The notes under the pieces: model-generated
The model's input: the letters and a program-made list of their open reading frames with translations, nothing else
Told to the model about the DNA's origin: nothing
Databases searched by the model: none
Assembly: GCA_028641055.1 (NCBI GenBank)
Contig: CM054062.1
Coordinates: forward strand, 17,975,639-18,039,638
DNA length: 64,000 bases
Direction: 5' to 3'
DNA from: Alopecurus myosuroides
Taxonomy: Eukaryota > Streptophyta > Magnoliopsida > Poales > Poaceae
Made by a program: the position numbers and the translations under genes
In this document: positions 43,488-53,781 of the stretch, piece by piece
Layout: each line of letters starts with the position of its first letter
Position numbering within the stretch: position 1 is the stretch's first letter

Positions 43488-44708
43488 GTGTTCTTAGTAG
43501 TATATGATGTATCGTGAATAGTCTCAAATATCTTAGAGTGCTCAATGTGCCATTGAAATTAGATCGTGTGTTGTTTCCTCATATTGAAGCATGGTATTGT
43601 GGTATTCTCCTTTGAATGATTTATCTGGATTGACTTGGAGCATGCTCACACCATGTTATGACTATAAAAAAGTCACCTCTAGCCTTGATGATCATTTATT
43701 TTTTGATTTGTAATATCACTTCATGCTTTGATTAATGATTTTTTGTCGCTATCCATGATTATGGCTGTTATTGCTCTCTTAGTTGGTCCCTCCCAGTCTT
43801 TTGCTAGCCTTCACCTGTACTGAGTATGAGTTCTACTCTTGCATCCAACTCCCAAAAACCAGATTTTTCCAATGTGTCCACCATATCTACCTGTATATGG
43901 TATTTCATCGCCACTCCAAGTAAATTGCTCGTGTGCTACCTTTAAACCTTCAAAATTATTAACCTGTTTTGTGTTCCTGTCTTAGCTCATGAGGAAGTAT
44001 TAAATGCTTTATTATTTTTTCATGTTTGGTGTCTTCACACCTGACTAGCATGAATAATGTGCTAGTCCTTAATTTTGCAAATAGAGCAGGCATCTGGGTG
44101 CCCAGCCCAAAGTAAGCTACAACAATAACCTTAAAATTTCCTCACACTATGGACTTGAGCAATCATGAACTTAGCTTATACAAACAAGGAGATAGGGGGA
44201 TGTTATGATTCTGCTATGGGAGTAGCTCTTGAGTAAACATGAAAATATGATAGGTCATTTAATACCATTCATTGACATGTAAATACACCTCTCAAAATTG
44301 TTTTCAATACCTCTGTTTTATTAAATAAAAACCTCTAGCACATGAGTATTCCCTGCTTCCCTCTGCGAAGGGCCTTTCTTTTACTTTATGTTGAGTCTCC
44401 ATCTTCTTACTTTATTCCTCGATTAAGAGAGCATAGTTGTCATTTTGAGTATAATGTGCATAGTCCCAAAATTTATTATTGATTGATTCATGATAATTAT
44501 ATTGCTTGCTCTCAAATTATTTGTATCTAGTCACCATTTAAACTTTGAAGGTGTCCTGGAATTTATGTTTTGCTACCACACGAAGGAAAAAAAGGATACC
44601 ACTTTATTATAATTTTCTTCATGATTGAAACAAACGTATCACTTTCAATGCATAATTATTCATTGTCATTTATCGGTGTTACTTTTCATGTGAAACATAG
44701 TTGCTAAG
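43488..44708 (+). other. non-coding internal region of the Sabrina-like element (right part, after Tat-1)
   Basis: The segment starts with the second copy of the GTGTT target duplication and has the same AT-rich, gene-free character as 10114-11325. It runs until the LTR of the minus-strand Tat-3 element begins at 44709. No 3' LTR of the Sabrina-like element follows, so the host element is incomplete on the right. Confidence 0.5.
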
Positions 44709-45600
44709 TGTCGAAGAGGTGGTTCTGTCCAAGACAGGGTCACCTCAAGAGGTTCAAACACTGGGGCCTAACCACGTTCTCACGCACCTCGCGAAGCTTC
44801 AAGAGGGAAGCTCAGCCACCAAGCAATGGAGACACAGTGAGTTTACACAGGTTTAGGCCACCACTGTGGTGTAAAACCCTACTCCTACTTGTCTATGGAT
44901 TGCACTGGGATGAGTTGCAGTACAAGGTTTTGAACAAATGCTCAAGGCTAGCTATGGTTCCCTCTCGCTCAGATGAGTTCTGGATCTTTTCTACGAAGGC
45001 CAAGAGGCCCTACTTATACCGGTGTTTTCGGGCCTCCTTCCCGCTCATAATCGGCGGGAAAGGGCTATCATAGGGTGCCAAAGTGGAGGACAGTTGCGCT
45101 CCGTGCTGTCCCCTTGGTCGGGGTCATCGAGGATAGCGCCATCGTCCATGGCAGTGTTGCCAGGGCTTCGATGAGGTTCCCCCCGTCTTGTAGCGCTGTA
45201 CTGGTCTTTTTGCACCAAAGAGGAAACCTCTGGGAAGGTCTTTGGTGCGTGCAGCTGCAGTGTGCGCTTTATACACGAGAGTGGCAACTGTACCCAAAGC
45301 GTATTTGTCGCCCTGCGGTGCCTCCGTAATTGCATAGGGAGGAGGACGTCAGCTCCACATGAGCTGTCCCCCAGCGAACGCTGGTTCCTCTGGAGGAGAG
45401 CAGGGGTGAGGTAGATCTCCTCTCCAGGGATTTGGCGATGATCTCCCCAAGGGGGGTTCCCTCGTCGGGAGGCCCTATTTTAGTGAAGGGCACTCAAGCA
45501 CCCGCCTTTGGAAGGGATCCAAGGTGGATCACTGCCACGCGGAGATAGGAAGGTCCCACAGTAGATAGCCCAGGATACCCTGGTATCCACGGGTCCGGCA
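44709..45600 (-). repeat. Tat-3 3' LTR
   Basis: On the plus strand it starts TGTCGAAGAGGTGG and ends GGGTCCGGCA. Read on the minus strand the LTR starts TGCCGGACCC right after a polypurine-like CCCAGGGCTAC. A TATA sequence GGTATAAGTA (45011-45020, minus) supports the orientation. A slightly longer limit at 45620 (GTGACA) is possible. The left flank CTAAG has no visible partner. Confidence 0.6.
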
Positions 45601-45852
45601 GTAGCCCTGGGCCCGTGACATGCGTGTATCCGGAGGAGGCGAAACGACTCAGCCCCAATTGCTGCGGGTCCCGCCGTGACGCATGGCGTCACGGTACTTG
45701 GCGGAAACATCTTTCCGCAATTACTGCTATGGCGCCGCAAAGCAGTTATTATCTTGGCGTTTGGTCACGTCCACCCTCGGGGCGCGCCCCTTCTGCTTCG
45801 ATGCTCGGGCCTGTGAGGAGACGAAACAGGTGGGGAAAGCCCCCAGCCCGGG

Positions 45853-45864
45853 CATAAATAGGGG
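45853..45864 (+). promoter_or_regulatory. TATA-like box upstream of the Tat-3 oppositely oriented ORF
   Basis: CATAAATAGGGG on the plus strand, about 95 nt before the ATG at 45957 and outside the LTR. Confidence 0.45.
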
Positions 45865-45956
45865 GAAGGCGCTCTGGACCTCCCAAGCGTCATCTTTTCC
45901 TCCTTCTTCTTCTATATTCCTTTCCTGAACAAGAGAGAGAGAGAAAAAGATCTCGC

Positions 45957-46613
45957 ATGGCTCACGGCGGGGGAGGTCGAGGTTTTCCATCGGTCCCCAA
46001 CACGGTTCCAAGGCGGAGTGCACGAAGGGCTTTGGTGGCTGCTGAAGCGCCGGACGGGCCCGGAGCTCGGGCGGAGGCAAGCACCTGCAGCTTGCGGGGT
46101 CGAGGTGCGCGGACACCTCACGGTCGAGGTGTGATGGGGAACTCCCTTCTGCACTAGGACGAGGACACTCATGTGCCGGCACATGAGTTCTTGGTGGCTC
46201 TCTGCGGCCGCCTCCATAGCCGTCTGAGGCTCCCAGACGCCTTCACAAGGTCGATTGACCGCAACCCTCTCAGGGGGCTCTGGCTCCAAGTGGATGGTTG
46301 CATCAGTAGACCTTGGTGGGCGTCTGTGGAGTTTTGCTTTAGCGGTCACGTGTCGCTGGCCCACGGGTGGAAAATCTCCGCTCTCGTCTAGAGGCTGGAG
46401 GAGAGCTAGGTTCTCCACTGCCGCTTCGATGGGGCAAACCGGCTCTTCGTGAAGGTCTTCGGGCGTCACGAAAAACGTGAAGAGTGTAGCTTTGAAAGCA
46501 GGAGTAACGACAGTGATGACGATCATGAAGATGATGCTGATGATGAGGAGGACGAGGAAGACTCGTCAGCCGTCAAGGTGGAGGGTGACGAGTCAGACTC
46601 TGCCGAGGCCTGA
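45957..46613 (+). pseudogene. Tat-3 oppositely oriented ORF, 218 codons with three in-frame TAG
   Basis: A single frame from the ATG at 45957 to TGA at 46611 is interrupted only by three TAG codons (after NSLLH, KISALV and RLEES). It starts MAHGGGGRGFPSVPNTVPRR, has a middle segment HVPAHEFLVALCGRLHSRL and ends in an acidic tail (DDDHEDDADDEEDEED). A TATA-like CATAAATAGGGG at 45853-45864 lies about 95 nt upstream. All three stops are TAG, the change expected if methylated CAG codons decayed by C-to-T. It occupies the same place and opposite strand as the antisense genes of Tat-1 and Tat-2, but I see no PF04195-like segment. Confidence 0.55.
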
Positions 46614-47797
46614 GTGCCTTCATCCAGAGAGAACGTATGACGATCCTGATCGGTCATCCTTCCTTTTTCTCTGGGCCCTCGGCCTTCATCCAGCCTCCAC
46701 TTCGTCCTTCTTCTCCTCGGCACCTCCCTCCTCGTCCAACATATCTCGTAGCTTTGGTGAGACAGGTACAGCCACGACGGCTGCCGCGCCTTCCTCCTCT
46801 GTAGTATGGAGAGGGAGTTGCTCTCTCCGGGTTTTTTGCCTCGTTTTGTCTTCGTAATGGATCTACAGCATGCTTATGTACCGAGATGCATCTCATGAAT
46901 GGAATATGAAGAAAGTGTGCTCTATTTCTCTTTACTATTTTTTTGTAAGTGAGCTATGTAGGGTGTTTCTTTAGACTAGTAAATCTTCTGGAGAGTAAGT
47001 GAGTGAACTTGAACTTAGCTCTGTGAGAGTTGCTCGATGTTTATCATCTGGCGAGTTGTGTCTGCGGAAGTCCTCGCGATGGCCCCTTGCTGAAGTGCTC
47101 TGTGTTTTCCTTGTGGAGGGTTGTGCCTGATTGCTTCACGAGGCAGGCAGTTGTTTCTGTAGTGAGCAAGAGTGTGTGTGTCTCTCCTCTCGCGGATACC
47201 TCAAAAGGAAGTCAGCACCAGGGACTTAGGTGAGGTGTCGTGCATGGTAGCGACCCGTTTCGACAGAGCTCTGCCACTTGGATTTAATCTAATTGGGTCT
47301 CACCCATGCACGGGTACCGATCCCTGCCCCCGCATGCGAGGTGTCCTCGAGAGGAAGTAACATATGCGCACTCCTGAGGAAAAGATGCTTGTCGAGGTGA
47401 CAAGGACAATTAGCAAAAAAGGGCTCTACTGCTAGGGTGAGACTTCTCATTACAATGCTTGGGTATGTCGTGACCTTGTGGTCCCCCAAGAAGCACTTGG
47501 CGTCACTGTGCGGACACGGGACTCCCATCGTCATGGGGCTGATACTCGTGCAAGTTCAGGTGGATTGCTCGAGGATGTAGTGGCCTTGTGGCGCCCTCGA
47601 GGAAAAAAGTTTGACCCTCCAGAATGGGGCTCCCACTTGTGTGGGTAGAAGCTCTCGCGGCCAGGCGGCACGCCTGGATAGAGCTGCGTGAGACCCTCAC
47701 GGAGAGAGGTCCTAGCGTCGTTTTTACCGTGGCGTCACGGGGTCCCCCCGAGGGTGCGTCACCACGGCCTTGTGGAGGCACGTGGAATGAGCAGGTG
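46614..47797. other. Tat-3 non-coding region between its divergent ORF and pol
   Basis: No supportable gene. It contains the likely 3' ends of both the plus-strand ORF and the minus-strand pol. Confidence 0.45.
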
Positions 47798-49585
47798 TCA
47801 TGGGTAGAACTTCCGTAGGTGTTGGATGTTCCACGGGTTTGGCACAGGAGTGCCCTCTTTAGTCTCCAGGCGTGCCGCTCCTGGGCCCGCGATGTGTGCT
47901 ACCCGGTATGGTCCCTCCCACATGGGAGAGAGCTTGTACAAGCCTTCCCTAGAGAGAATCCTCCTCGCGACCAGGTCGCCCACCTCTAGTGTGTGTGGCC
48001 TGATGTTGTTGCTGTGGGAGCGGCGGAGCCTTTGCTGGTACCGCGTCGCCGGACGGCGGCGCGATTCCTTGCCTCCTTGAGGAGCAACAAGCCTTCGGTG
48101 TGGAGTTCTGCTTGTCTTCGTCAAAGGCAAGGGCCCGGGGTGACCCATGCTTGAGTTCAGCAGGGAGAACATCCTCGGCCCCATAGACTAGGGAGAAAGG
48201 CGTTGCCTCCTGGGCTTGGTTGAAGTGGAGCAGATGGACCGTAGGACCGAGGGAAAATCGTCGATTCACTTATTCCCGTGGGCCTTGAGTTTGTTAAAGC
48301 TTCTCGTCTTGAGGACCATGAGTACCTCGGCCTTGGCGCGCTGCGCCCGGCCATTGCTGCGCGGGTGGGCGACGGAGTCGTAGCAGATCTTGATGCCCAG
48401 GTTGGCACAGTAAGACATGAAGAGGCCGCTCATGAACTTTGTGCCGTTGTCGGTGATGATGCGGTTGGGTATGCCAAAGCGGCAGGCCAACCCTTTTATG
48501 AAATTTACCGCCGTCCTTGTCGGCATGTCCCGGACGGGCTCAACCTCTGCCCACTTGGTGAAGTTGTCGATGGTGACGTAGAGGTAGCGGTAGCCCCCGA
48601 GCGCTTGTGGGAATGGTCCCAGGATATCCAACCACCAGACCGCGAACGGCCATGAGAGGGGGATGGTCCGCAATCCTTGCGTGGGCTGGTGCGTCTGCTT
48701 GGCGTGGAATTGGCATGCCTCGCAGGTCTTGACCAGCTTGGTGGCGTCCTTGAGGGCCGTGGGCCAGTAGAAGCCGTAGCAGAAGGCCTTGCCGACGAGC
48801 GTGCGCGACGAGGAGTGGTGGCTAGTGGATGTCCTTGAGGAGGTCCATGCCGTCGTCTAGGCAGACACATAGTATTGCCACACCGTTGCGGCGCCTCCGG
48901 TAGAGCCTGTGGTCGATGACGCAGTACATCTTGGCTCGGCGAGCGGCGCGCTCTACTTCTGCTTTGTCTTCTGGGAGATCCCCTTTGAGGATGTAGTCAA
49001 TGAGGCTCTTCTTCCAGCATGCTTCCTCATGAATGAATGCCAGCACTGGGCGGTATCCCGAGGGGATTCGGCGGTCCAGTGCACCTTGGGCGGGAGCTCT
49101 TCCTCGAGGTGCTGGTGGCCTTGTACTTCATCATCGCCGACGGGTGGGATGATGGATGGCTTCTTGAGCCTATCTTCAAAGACGTCGGGGGCCTGCGCCC
49201 AGTTCCTTGAGGCTCTCTTGGCGAAGTCGTCTGCCTCTTTGTTGTTCGCCCGGGGAATGTGTTGCAGCTCCATGCCGATGAAGCGCTTCTCGAATTTGGG
49301 AACCTCCTCGAGGTAGAAGGCCATGTGATTGTCTTTGTCCGTTCTCTTGTTGGAGAAGTTCACCAAGAGCTGGGAGTCCCCTTTGATGGTGAGGCGCTTG
49401 ATCCCTAGGGCTATGGCGGCCCTGATGCCGGCGAGGAGGCCCTCGTACGCGGTGATGTTGTTGGAGACTTTGGCCTTGTGGCCGAAGTGGAGCTGGACGG
49501 TGTAGTAGAGCTTGTCGCCGGTTGGTGACGTTAGCACGATGCCAGCCCTCGTGCCCCTGGAGGAGAAGGCGCCGTCGAAGTGCAT
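47798..49585 (-). pseudogene. Tat-3 pol C-terminal half: RNase H and integrase, fragmented
   Basis: In sense order: an HFDG-type RNase H (MHFDGAFSSRGTRAGIVL, ITAYEGLLAGIRAAI, GDSQLLVNFSN, NKEADDFAKRAS) at 48953-49585. Next is an integrase N-terminal piece (48822-49046), the integrase core (48266-48673, with WWLDILGPFPQ, IITDNGTKF and PRSNGRAQRAK) and the C-terminal part (47798-48184, LYKLSPMWEGPYRV ... WNIQHLRKFYP). The pieces are in different frames. The catalytic Glu region reads NGRAQRAK rather than NGQVERAN, so the third acidic residue appears lost. Confidence 0.8.
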
Positions 49586-50189
49586 GGTCCACTCTCCTGG
49601 AGCCAGCTTGCTGGGGACGGCCGTATCATCCTAAGGGTCTTCTTTTGGCAGTGGGTTGGTCCATTTTGTGTTGAACTCCGCCAGGGCTCCTGCCTTTATC
49701 GTCTTGGTGGTGAGGAACTGAAGCTCGAAGTGCTGGTGCTAGACAGCCCACTTCGCGATGCACCCCGTGGCGTTGGAATTGTGCAGAACTTACTCGAGAG
49801 GGAACGCAGATACCACCAAGATGGGGTGTCCCTCAAAGTAGTGATGAATCTTCCTCGAAGCCACAAGGAACGTGTACAGAAGCTTCTGTTGCACGGGGTA
49901 CCTCTCGCGGGCATCTCGAAGCACGGTGCTAACGAAGTAGACAAGGTGTTTGATAAGAGCGACTATAGAGGTACTGGAAGTGAGTTCTTCCGACACATTG
50001 GGGCTCTCCTACGGATTGAGTGGGTCCTCCTTGTGGAGCTCTTGCCATGCAGCGGTGCCCTCTTGGGGAGAAGCGGGTGCGGGCTCCGTGTCGGGCAGGG
50101 ACACTATTTTTCTTGTCAGCTGGCCTTTTCGCGACGAGAACGACGCTGAGTGTCTGAGGGTTGGCTGCAAAGTACAAGCGCATCGGCTC

Positions 50190-51060
50190 TCATGGTCGCA
50201 GGGCGACCAAGACGGGAGGGCTTTCCAGATACTTCTTGAGGTCCTCAAATGCAGCAGCCGCCTCGGTAGTCCATTTGAAAGGACCCGTTGGCTTCAGGAG
50301 CTTAAAGAATGTTAGAGCCTTGTCGCCGAATCTGGAGATGAAGCGCCCGAGCGCCACCACGCATCCTGTGAGGTGTTGCATGTCCTTGAGCCGCAGTGGG
50401 GGCTGCATTTCTTCTATGGCTCAGATCTTGTCGGGGTTGTCCTCGATGCCACGATGAGACACCAGGAAGCCGAGTAGCTTCCCTGCTGCGAGCACGAAGA
50501 CGCACTTGTCGGGGTTGAGTATGATGTTGTCCCTGTGGAGATTCTGGAAGGTCTCCTCGAGGTCATCGATGAGCGTCCTCTCCTCGTGGGTCTTCACGAT
50601 GATGTCGTTGACATATGCCTCCGCATTCTTTCCTATCTGTGATCCCAGGGCGATGCGCATCAATCGCTGGAAAGTTGTCCCGACATTCTTCAAGCCGAAG
50701 GGCATGCACACATAGCAGAATATCCCACATGGCATCATGAAGGAGGTCTTCTCTTCATCCTCTTTTGCCATCTTGATCTGGTGGTATCTCGAGAAAACAT
50801 CTAGAAAGCAGAGTAGATCGCACCCGGCGGTGGAGTCTACTATCTGGTCGATCCTCGAGAGAGGGTACGGGTCCTTGGGACAAGCCTTGTTGAGGTCGGT
50901 GAAGTCGACGCACAGTCGTCCTCCGCCTGTGTGCTTGGCGACTACGACGGGGTTGGAGATCCACTCAGCGCAAATGATCTCGTGGATGATCTTGGCGTCC
51001 AGAAGCTTCTCCACCTCTCGGACAATGAACTCTTTGTTCTCGGGGCCCTGGCGACGGGCC
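50190..51060 (-). pseudogene. Tat-3 reverse transcriptase, with YVND active site and stops
   Basis: It begins just after the TAG at 51063-51065 and covers CVDFTDLNKACPKDPYPLSRID, FLDVFSRYHQIKMA and PFGLKNVGTTFQRLM. The catalytic box reads AYVNDIIVK instead of YVDD, so the first metal-binding Asp of the pair is Asn. A TGA near 50421 interrupts NPDKI/AIEEMQPP; downstream the connection domain continues (TGCVVALGRFISRFGD). Enzymatically dead as written. Confidence 0.8.
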
Positions 51061-51062
51061 TT

Positions 51063-51974
51063 CTACTTGACGGGACGTGCGCGTGGGCACACGGCTAGAT
51101 GGTGCTTGATCACCTCCCGTGGAACGCCAGGCATATCAGACGTTGTTCGTGCGAACATGTCTACATTTTCCCGAAGGAAGGCAATGAGCATGCTTTTATA
51201 TTTGGGAGGCAACCTGGCTCCGATGGTGAGGGTAGAACCTGGGTAGTCGGGATTCATGGAGACCTTCTTTGTGGCGGCCTTCTCTTGAGAGAATAACTGC
51301 TTCTTCTTTGGAGGCTCTACGAGGCATTCGAGGTTGTCCTCGTCGATGGGGTGCGAGCCCGCCGCCTCCTTGTAGGCATCCTCAATAGAGCGCACCGCGT
51401 CCTTGACATCGCTGTGGACAGTGAGCGGGCCACTACTTCCAGGCATCTTAACAAGGTTGTACGCGTGGTGCGTGACGGCCATGAACTTGGCCAAGGCAAG
51501 GTAGCTGAGGATGGTGTTGTAGGGGAGCCCGATGTGGGTAACGTCGAAGTCTATGTTCTCTATGCGATAGTTTTGGCGTGTGCTGAACATAACCGCTAGG
51601 CAAACCCGTCCCAGGGGAATGGTTGTGGCATTGGTGGCGCCGGTGAAGGGCCTGGTGGCCTTTAGGCGATCGTGTGAGACTCGCAACTTCTTGAAGGTCT
51701 CGAGAGAGATCACGTTGAGGCCCGCGCCTCCGTCCACGACCGTCTTGGAGATGGCAACGCTGTTGATCGTGGGGGTCCAGACCAAGGGGATGGATCCCAC
51801 CGAACCAGTGGTCCTGAGGTGGTCTGCGATGTCGAAGGAGATTTCTTGATGCGACCACTTGAGGGGTTGCGAGAGCGGCCCGTCCACCCGACAGACAACG
51901 TTGACCTCTCGTGAGGCCTTCTTGAGGTGGCGGCTAGAGGGCGGGGCCATCGAGCCACCGAGGATACACGCCAC
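51063..51974 (-). pseudogene. Tat-3 protease region
   Basis: An aspartic protease core VVDGGAGLNVIS is followed by ILSYLALAKFMAVTHHAYNLVKMPG and by SMLIAFLRENVDMFARTTSDMPGVPRE, the segment leading into RT. Unlike Tat-1 and Tat-2 there is no stop between protease and RT at the usual site. The TAG at 51063-51065 lies later, within the sequence RPVK/KARRQGPENK, and looks like a decayed Gln codon. Confidence 0.75.
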
Positions 51975-52240
51975 GCGGCGGGTCGATGAAGCGGTGTGGT
52001 CCCTCCGCTGGTCCGGCGCTGACGTCCCTCAAGGCGAAACGCCAAAGGGTCATGCCACCCCCAGGTTCGTCGAGGAGGGAGCAGTCATACCGCCGGAAGC
52101 GCCGGAGGAACTGCGTGCGCAGCGCCTCCCACGTTCCCACGGATCTGTCGGGGAGCTTCAGTAACCACGCGAGGGGAGCGCCGCGGAGCGCCAGGGGGAA
52201 GTACCTCATGACTACTTTTCCATCAACCATCCATGATTCC
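51934..52240 (-). pseudogene. Tat-3 gag, C-terminal capsid fragment
   Basis: The capsid-like VVMRYFPLALRGAPLAWLLKLPD and SVGTWEALRTQFLRRFRRYD fit the Retrotrans_gag pattern. Upstream coding similarity ends at about 52225, where the element is truncated. Confidence 0.65.
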
Positions 52241-52261
52241 CCATCCATTTGTGAGTAATCC

Positions 52262-53115
52262 ATGCTGTAGGATGAGAGGGATGGAAGAGATTGGATGAGA
52301 TCGTTCATGTAATAATGCCATATTGTTAGGGCATAGTGCCTCGTATCCGTTGTTAGTTCTTTATATCGTTGTTGAAACTTGTTATGCTTAATGCTTGCCA
52401 CTAGGGCCCAGGTGTCATGATCTCATATCTAAACATGTTATTGTTTCATGAGTATAATTATGTTTCTTTATCATACCTGCAAGTTGTTTACACACATTGT
52501 TGTACGGAACCCAAGGCCCAAAAGTGACAATAATTGGGACAACCTGAGGGGATGGCTGTGATGTGAGGATCACATGTGTTCACGGAGTGTTAATGATTTT
52601 CTCTGGTACTTTATTAAAAGTAGCACCTTAATTACCAGTAGTTTCCCTTGAGGCCCCCGCTGCAAACGGCCTGGTAGGACAAAAGATGTTGTGCAAGTTT
52701 CTCATTGCGATCACGTACGACTAAATTGGAACACATGCCTATGGTTTGCCTAGAACTTTGATGCTTTATTATTATCTATCTTCAATGCTCATGTTTTCAT
52801 TATTATATGAACTGTCTTATCCATGCAACACCTGTTCATCCGTCCCTATGCCTACAATATTTTAATCCTGATGTTTCCCGCAATTGCTACGACTGTTACT
52901 ATTTTACTCCTACTGTTATTTTACTACTACTGCTGCTATAAAACTGTTACCACCGATAAACTGTTGCAAGCAAGTCTACTTTCAGGTGCAGCTGAAATAA
53001 CAACTCATCTATTAAGGATTATAAATATTCTTTGGCTTCCCTTGTGTCGAATCAATAAATTAGGGTTTTACTTCCCTCAAAGACTGTTGCGATCCCCTAT
53101 ACTTGTGGGTCATCG
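52262..53115 (+). repeat. 3' part of a Sabrina/WHAM-like LTR (5' truncated)
   Basis: It ends CCCCTATACTTGTGGGTCATCG and is followed after 11 nt by a primer-binding-like TGGTGCCATTGCCGGGG, exactly as at the left Sabrina-like LTR. The left part is missing where it meets Tat-3. Family name from memory. The start coordinate is approximate. Confidence 0.6.
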
Positions 53116-53126
53116 AGACTATTTTC

Positions 53127-53143
53127 TGGTGCCATTGCCGGGG
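53127..53143 (+). promoter_or_regulatory. primer-binding site of the truncated Sabrina/WHAM-like element
   Basis: TGGTGCCATTGCCGGGG, close to the site at 9270 (TGGCACCGTTGCTGGGG) with the same 11-nt spacer from the LTR end. Confidence 0.55.
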
Positions 53144-53203
53144 AGCATAGCTTTATTTATTTGCTCACTTAAACGTGATATTGTTCGCTGCAAGCCTTTC
53201 ATC

Positions 53204-53781
53204 ATGGGTAAAACTCATGATGGAAAAGTCTCTATATTACCATCCACTACACTGAGAGGTACAACTCGGAACACCTTAGTTGCTCTTGATTCACCGTCTG
53301 TAATGAGTAAGCTTCTTACACCACCACATGTTACACACAATGCTACTTCTACTGAGTCTGGAAATGCTTCTGGTACTTTTGATGATGCTTCTACTGTGCT
53401 TGATGATACTGATTCACTAGGTCCTTTCCTAGATGCTACAATTGCTAGAGCTAAACAAATTGAAAACACTGAAATTCCTGTTGAAAATGTTGGTACACCT
53501 GTTAATTCACATGAGTCTAGAGAAATTCCTAGTGATGATCTTGAGGAAACCTACATTGAACTTAATGATGACTTTATTGAAGAAGGTCAAGCTACTACTA
53601 GTGCACGTGCTCTTAAGAGTATTCTTGCAACACATGTTGTTAAATATAAATCTTCTCCTGATGCTAAGTTTGCTACATCTCCCATACACATTAAAGATAA
53701 GGATTATGATTTCTCTCTATATTTATCTTATATATCTATTGTTGAGAAAGAACTTTTTTGTGCTACTGAAAGTAAAAGTGC
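53204..53781 (+). pseudogene. gag-like fragment of the Sabrina/WHAM-like element, fused to Tat-2
   Basis: It starts ATGGGTAAAACTCATGATGG and encodes an acidic Ser/Thr-rich protein (MGKTHDGKVSILPSTTLRG ... YISIVEKELFCATESKSA). It differs from the left Sabrina-like ORF, so this is another family. At about 53781 the sequence changes abruptly to GC-rich Tat-2 gag; the chimeric frame stays open to 53989 but that part is out of phase with Tat-2 gag. Confidence 0.6.

Larger units (their letters stand above)
44709..52240 (-). mobile_element. Tat-3: decayed minus-strand Tat-like Gypsy element, 3' LTR present, truncated in gag
   Basis: From right to left in its own sense: partial gag, protease, RT, RNase H, integrase, a divergent ORF on the opposite strand, then the 3' LTR (44709-45600). 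Domain order RT, RNase H, integrase defines Gypsy, and the HFDG-type second RNase H fits the Tat clade. Several in-frame stops and a YVND RT site show it is dead. The right end runs into an unrelated LTR fragment between about 52225 and 52262, so the 5' LTR is missing. Confidence 0.8.

Noticed and set aside
45601..45620. Alternative right end of the Tat-3 LTR at GTGACA (45620)
   Set aside because: The 45600 limit leaves a polypurine-like CCCAGGGCTAC abutting the LTR, as in Tat-1; the alternative leaves a pyrimidine-rich neighbour.
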